Shown: positions 58,774 to 64,000 of the stretch, one piece after another | Layout of the letters: the number at the start of each line of letters is the position of its first letter | Position numbering within the stretch: the first letter of the stretch is position 1 | Source: Taeniopygia guttata | Lineage: Eukaryota > Chordata > Aves > Passeriformes > Estrildidae | Length of the DNA stretch: 64,000 nucleotides | Direction: 5' to 3' | Assembly (NCBI RefSeq): GCF_048771995.1 | Contig: NC_133030.1 | Coordinates: 60,730,001 to 60,794,000 of the forward strand | The notes under the pieces: generated by a model | Database searches by the model: none | Told to the model about the DNA's origin: nothing | What the model saw: only the letters and a program-made list of their open reading frames with translations | Position numbers and translations under genes: made by a program

Positions 58774-60064
58774 ACCTGTCCCAAAATGATCCCAAAGATC
58801 CCAGGAATGGCAGCAGGCAAGACCTGATGTTCCTAAGACAAAAGTCAAATAAAAAAAGGGATGCTAATAAACAGCACTTCAGTTAAAAATGAGGGGTTTT
58901 TTGTGTTGTTTTTTTTTTTTTTTTTTTTTTTTAATAATTACATCTTAAATTCCAGCAAATCAGATTTAGGAATTACTGAAAATGAGATTGATCTATCTCT
59001 CAGCAAAATTTTCTTGTCCGGATGTAATTTGGGTGGTTAGCTCTATTATCAGTTTGTAAAATAGATGCATTTATAATACATGTAATATCCATTAAGATGT
59101 TAGATCTCTTATATATTAATAAATATGTGTACTTGCTGGAGAAGTGCAAAAAAAAAAAAAAAAGAAGAAATAATAGCTCAAAAATAGGAAAATAGCTTCA
59201 AATTGGGAAATATCCTCTTTGCCCAAAAGCAAAAGTGTCATGTGCTGATCTGAAATAAATAGGCAGCAAGAAGAGTGGAAACCTGGCTGAAAGAGGGGTC
59301 AGAACAAAAAAACTACCCCAAGGAGTGGGAATATCTCGGGTCGGAAGCTCGGTCAGGACCCAACCCCACTTGGTATTCAATTGACTTTCTAACTCGGGAG
59401 ACAGGACTTTCCATCTTCAAATAGTGGGAATAAAATTGCATTCCTGGCCCTTCCCTTTGAACGGCTGCGGAGGGGGAATAAACGTGTTCTGGTGATCTCC
59501 CTAATCTCGGTTGCACTTTGTCAGGACGAGGTAACTGGTAGTTAAGTGAAATACCTTAGATCAAAGGGGGATTAATCGCCAACTGAATCCTCGCTGAATA
59601 AACCTGTCATTCAAGAAAATTATTTCCACTGAACTTAGCAGAGGATTGAAGGTATTTGCATAACAGGGACCCCACCGTACTTCAGCCAGGTTAAAAGGTT
59701 CAGAATTCAGGCAGTGTTTAGCTTTTTGGCTCCTTTTCCTTTCAGCGGCCCTGTACAATGGTTTTTAATCTGATAATGCAGCTAACTATCTAAATGATGT
59801 CAGAACAGGAAAGTATTGCAAAGTTTGGCTGAGGGATGGATCAATTTCACTTTCAGTAACTCCTAAATCTGATTTGTTGGAATTTAAGATGTAATCCGTA
59901 AAAAAAAAAAAAAAAAAAAAAAGGAAAAAAAAAAAGAAAAAAAGTCCCTTTAAACTGGAGGGCTGTTTATTAACAGACTTTTTTTTATTTGACCTTTGTC
60001 TTAGGAACATCAGGTCTCGCCTGCTGCCGTTCCTGGGGCTCTTTGGGATGATTTTGGGACAGGT
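58774..60064. repeat. Long inverted repeat around an 800-bp centre
   Basis: The arm 58774-59012 is the reverse complement of 59820-60064, about 88-90% identical by eye. It runs from ACCTGTCCCAAAAT at the outer ends, through a long T (or A) tract, to CTCAGCAAAATTTT at the inner ends. The centre (59013-59819) has no coding match that I recognise. There is no clear target duplication. It may be a foldback element or an inverted duplication. Confidence 0.75.
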
Positions 60065-61863
60065 CTAGACCATCAGTGATGCCCACGGATCCGTGTGCCA
60101 AAGATCTGGTGGATCTGGGCAAACACACAAACAGATTTTCAGGCTTTTTGCTGCTTTTTTTTTTTAATTTCTAAGCCCATCTTTCTGAGGTCACGCTGAA
60201 TTTGAATGTAAGTGAGAGGGAGATAATTAAATAACAGGACCCAATAGGCTCCCATCATTTTCTAGGATCAGCCCTTGGAGGAGATTTAAGCACCACAGCC
60301 TCACTCAGGGTTTGTGGCAATAATTTTAAACCTCACGAATTATCCCTGTTTTAAGGCAGCTGCTTTTGGCAGTGACTTTTCATTGCCAATTCATTTCTCC
60401 AAGAGTGAAGAGAGGCCCTTCCAATATTGGAAGGCTTCTTAATCTGTGCTATAAAAATTGGGAAAAGCTGTTAAAAAATATATCTATTTCTAGAGAATGT
60501 TTTATGCCATCTCCCTCCCCAGCCTTCCTGGGGTTCATTTGCAAGAGCTTCCACCTCTCCTTCCTTTGGGGCATGAGGAATGATGTCAAGCTACATGGAG
60601 GACGTCAGGTTTCATAATCAGATTTTGACAATAAACGGAATTTAGGCACTTCTGCATCCAGCCCGAGCCTGACACCATTCATTCTTTCGGTGGGCGCAGT
60701 TCATATTCATCACAAACTCAAAGCATCTTTCAAGTTAAAAAAATCACAAAGAATGGCTATCAAAGAAAATGAATAAAATCCATATTGAGATAATTTTTTA
60801 GAAAATGATTGAAGTTTTAACCCAAGAAAGGACTCTTAGAGTTTCTTATAGCTTAGAATAAGAACATGTCAATCACGATTAAGCTTCTGGAATTGGAATC
60901 CCTTTGAAATGCAGCTGTTTCTTCTTTAATTGTGGCAGCGGACTCAAAAGAAAAGAAAGGTCCAGCCTTAAAGATGAGTAAGGAATACAAAATAGCTCAG
61001 GATTAGTTGTGGAGTTCAAAGGTCGCTAATTACACTAAGGAGTTCCCAGACACAGGGAAAACATTAAACAGGTCACCTACCAAATGGGAAACAGACTTTG
61101 ACTTCAAAAAAATAAAGAAAAAGGAAAAAGAAAGGTCCTGAAGAGATAGGTTTCTAGAGAAAATCAGAAGTGACCAGCTGATCTCATTGGGGAGAAAATG
61201 GGTTGGGTTTAGCTCTCTGCTGTTACGTGTCTCTGCAAATGGCATCAGGCTTTCAAAAAGTTGTCTAGAGCTCAACCAGGTTTCTTGAAGGCCTCATAAA
61301 AGCAAGAAGGAGAAAAGGGAACAGGCCTGTGGCTTAAAATATCTGATTTTCAGTCGCACTGTGGGTCAGGAGTCCTTAGGAAAAAAGCATCCCTGAGGGT
61401 TGAGATCTCCCTGTAGTATTTGGTTTGATTTGTTGAGGGTGTGGCATCCTGGGGGACAGGTACATCTTTAATGGGGAGCTTTTGGGAGAGCTCTCCAGCC
61501 CTTTTGTGGCTGTGAGGTTTGGTTAGGGGAGGAATGGGTCATCCCAGTCCTTGGGAGAAGCACAGCTCCTCTCCTTTCCAGCTCCTCCTTGTCCCCCTTG
61601 ACTTGGGATGGAGTGGTGGCACTGCTGTCCCCTTCACATGCAGCACTGCAGCTCCAGGGGTGCTGCTTTCCTGGGAAAGGCTCTTGGGAATACTGGCTGG
61701 GTGTCCTGCCTGCTGCAGGGCTGCAGCAACCACCCCACAGTCCTTTGGATCTGGGTGTGGGTGGAGAGAGACACTGCTTTAATGCCAGCCTGCTCACAAG
61801 AGAGTCCCCATTTTTAGGGGAAAAGAGCCTTTTTTTCTCTCAGGTCCTGCTCACCTGCAGGGG
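60065..61863. other. No gene seen
   Basis: Unique-looking sequence to the right of the long inverted repeat. The part 60620-60760 has SOX-like words (GACAATAAACG, ATTCATTCTTTC) but no exon. Confidence 0.55.
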
Positions 61864-61927
61864 GAATTACCACCTTATTGAATTACCATCTTGTTGAATT
61901 ACCACCTTATTGAGTTACCACGTCGTT
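61864..61927. repeat. 16-bp minisatellite, four copies
   Basis: GAATTACCACCTTATT is repeated at 61864, 61880, 61896 and 61912 with one to five substitutions in copies two and four. Confidence 0.9.
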
Positions 61928-64000
61928 CCTGCAAAAATCAGCAGATTGGTGCATCTTAGGAGATTTGGGGAAATAAGGAAGAGGAAATTTAGGTGGCCAA
62001 TGAGTGGCACCTATCCCCATGCTATGGGTCCCCAGGATGTCCAGGGGAGCCACAGAGTTAAATCTTTGTTCCCTGCACTGGAATTGTTGTGTTGGGTTTG
62101 TGTGGCAAGATTTTGGTGGCAAGAGGGGAATGAAATTTAGAAACAAGCCCAAGGTGCCCCTGTGGGATTCCCACTGACAGCCATACAGAGCTACAGCAGC
62201 TCTTGCAGGGAAACTTGCACTTCCCAAACTGGGATGCACAAAATTCTCATCTAATGTCTCATTTGGGATTGAGGGTTGCACGGTGCTCTCAGGATGCATT
62301 CAGCTTTCTGTGGGCTTGGTTTTCCCCACTGTAAAAGGTGTTGAAATAAAAGGTGTTGAACAGGTGCTAAAAATAAAAACCTTTTGTTTTGTCTGTCCCC
62401 TAGGGATGAGAGAACAGGGAGGTGGTGGTGAGGGAGTCGGCCAAAGTAGTGAGGGACAAACACAAACTTACAAACTCTCTTCTGGCTTAAATCTCAGCAG
62501 GGCTTGTACAAATAGGACAGAGTGTGGCCAATTCCTAGGACAGCATGAATAAACTGGGGACAACCATGGAATGTTGAATGCTTCATTGTTTCAGTGTTTA
62601 CTCTAACAAATGGCCACAGCAGTTAACGCTGGTAAAAACAGCAAAAAAATGCAGAGGTGGGAAGGGCTGAATTACATGAAAAATGTGACGACTTCCAAAT
62701 TATCTAAAGGAACAGGATTTACCCCAATATTCCTCAAGAACTGGTATAAACCATCTTGGAGCTGTCACCAAGTACCTTGGGGGAGGAAAGGGCTTCCAGA
62801 AAATTGGAAAACCATCAAATTTCTGAGTAGTGATCAGTGATAGATTTGATAACATGGAACTGTGTTGGGGGGACTGATTCCGCTCTGTGGTGAGAGGAGC
62901 AGGAATTGCAGCTTCTCAGCCTCTGGGAACTTCGGTGCAAATTCCCCATTTCCCTCCACACCTCCCACAAGTGTTAAACAAAACATGTTTGATCAGGGTT
63001 TCCCAATACCACTGGATTTGGAAACCTCAGCCATTTTTGCTGTGTTTAGTGGGTTATACACGGATTTTGCATTATGTTAATTTCTTGGAGGTCTGTTACA
63101 TCAATTCTCATTGCCAACTAATGTTCGGTCTCACCTCAAAAGCTTTGACAGTGTGTGTTTGCTTTAAATTAATTTTAATCGCTGTTTCTTACATTACTCC
63201 CAAATTTTAATGAAATGAAACAAATGAATTTCACTAATGAAGTGAGTTCCATATTTACTCCTTAATATTTATACCCAGTATTTTTTTGAGGGGTGGGGGA
63301 AAATGTCATGTCTGCAAAACATTATTTAAGTCCTTACATTTATTGTTTTCAATTCTTTGCATCTTAGTTTTCTTCTGGCCCTCTAAAACAAAATACAAAG
63401 TCTGGAGAAGTCTTTGGCCACTTCTTTTGGAAAGTTCTTGTGCAAAGTTACCGTCACAAAGATCTCATATAATCTGTGCCTGTGACAAAATGATAAATAG
63501 AAGCACTTCAAGCAGCAAACACTCTAGTAGAAGAAACAGCACTCTGTACTAAAATAATTTTTTTTGTTTTTTCCCTTTAACACATTTTAAAAGAAACTGT
63601 TCTATTAAAAAGGGCCATGGGCAAAATCACAAATTCACCTTTTGCTGCTAAACAAAACAGACACATCACCTGTGTGAGACAGGGCACAGCTCTGTTCTCT
63701 AAGTTTGCACAGCATTTTCAGCTCAACAGCATCTCACAAGAACGAATCCACCCTCTAGAACATTTAATCAACCTAACAGATTACTCTATCAATCAAATTT
63801 TCAGATTATAGCTTAAAAATTCCCTCCTTGCACAATTCCTGATCTGAGTTACCCCACAGAGCACAGTGAAACACAAGGCAGGGCAGGAGCAGCTCTGTTA
63901 GGAATCAGCATCCTCTGCTTCTGTGCTGCTCTCCCGGTTCTGGCACCTCCTCACCAGCCCTTCAGAATCTGCACATTTCCTGATAACTCTCCTAAGGTCC
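61928..64000. other. No gene seen
   Basis: Unique-looking, increasingly AT-rich sequence to the window edge. Short open frames such as 62610-62840 (+) are unrecognised and unsupported. Confidence 0.55.

Overview
The window looks like a vertebrate nuclear chromosome, almost certainly from a bird and probably a passerine. Three things point there: about twenty-five CR1 LINE fragments (the dominant avian retrotransposon), several ERV-type LTRs, and one split gene whose exons read as the N-terminal acetyltransferase gene NAA30. There are no operons, ribosome binding sites, CRISPR arrays or bacterial features.

The only protein-coding gene I can support is NAA30, the catalytic subunit of NatC. It lies on the minus strand from 27448 to 9724 with four coding exons: 27448-26516, 19206-19083, 17060-17005 and 9861-9724. 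All junctions have GT/AG signals and compatible phases, giving 416 residues. Its 5' end sits in a CpG island (about 26800-27990) with an ETS-like site and a GC box, and a non-coding first exon ending at 27759 is likely. The 3' UTR probably runs leftward from 9723 to a poly(A) signal near 7779-7774 or further.

Layout: 1-7700 is flanking DNA with one solo LTR (44-480), AT-rich tracts, CR1 pieces and a possible conserved element at 4300-4590. The stretch 7750-9861 is the terminal exon and 3' UTR. The stretch 9862-26515 holds NAA30 introns, including a 750-bp TA-flanked inverted-repeat element at 12995-13744. Directly upstream of the promoter (28012-29562) is a rearranged LTR cluster with direct and inverted copies. 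The stretch from 29600 to 64000 is a gene-poor region rich in repeats. It contains CR1 fragments, a solo LTR at 32579-33039 of the same family as the one at 44-480, other LTR pieces, a degenerate LINE reverse-transcriptase fragment near 35310-35640, a TTA/TAA microsatellite, a long inverted repeat (58774-60064) and several low-repeat stretches that read like conserved non-coding DNA. In mammals, as I remember it, NAA30 lies near AP5M1 and OTX2, so such elements could belong to a neighbouring developmental gene. That is inference.

I found no new multi-gene system. The most unusual structures are the two long inverted repeats, the LTR cluster abutting the promoter, the pair of CR1 copies sharing non-CR1 sequence beyond their 3' ends, and the homopolymer-rich N-terminus of NAA30.
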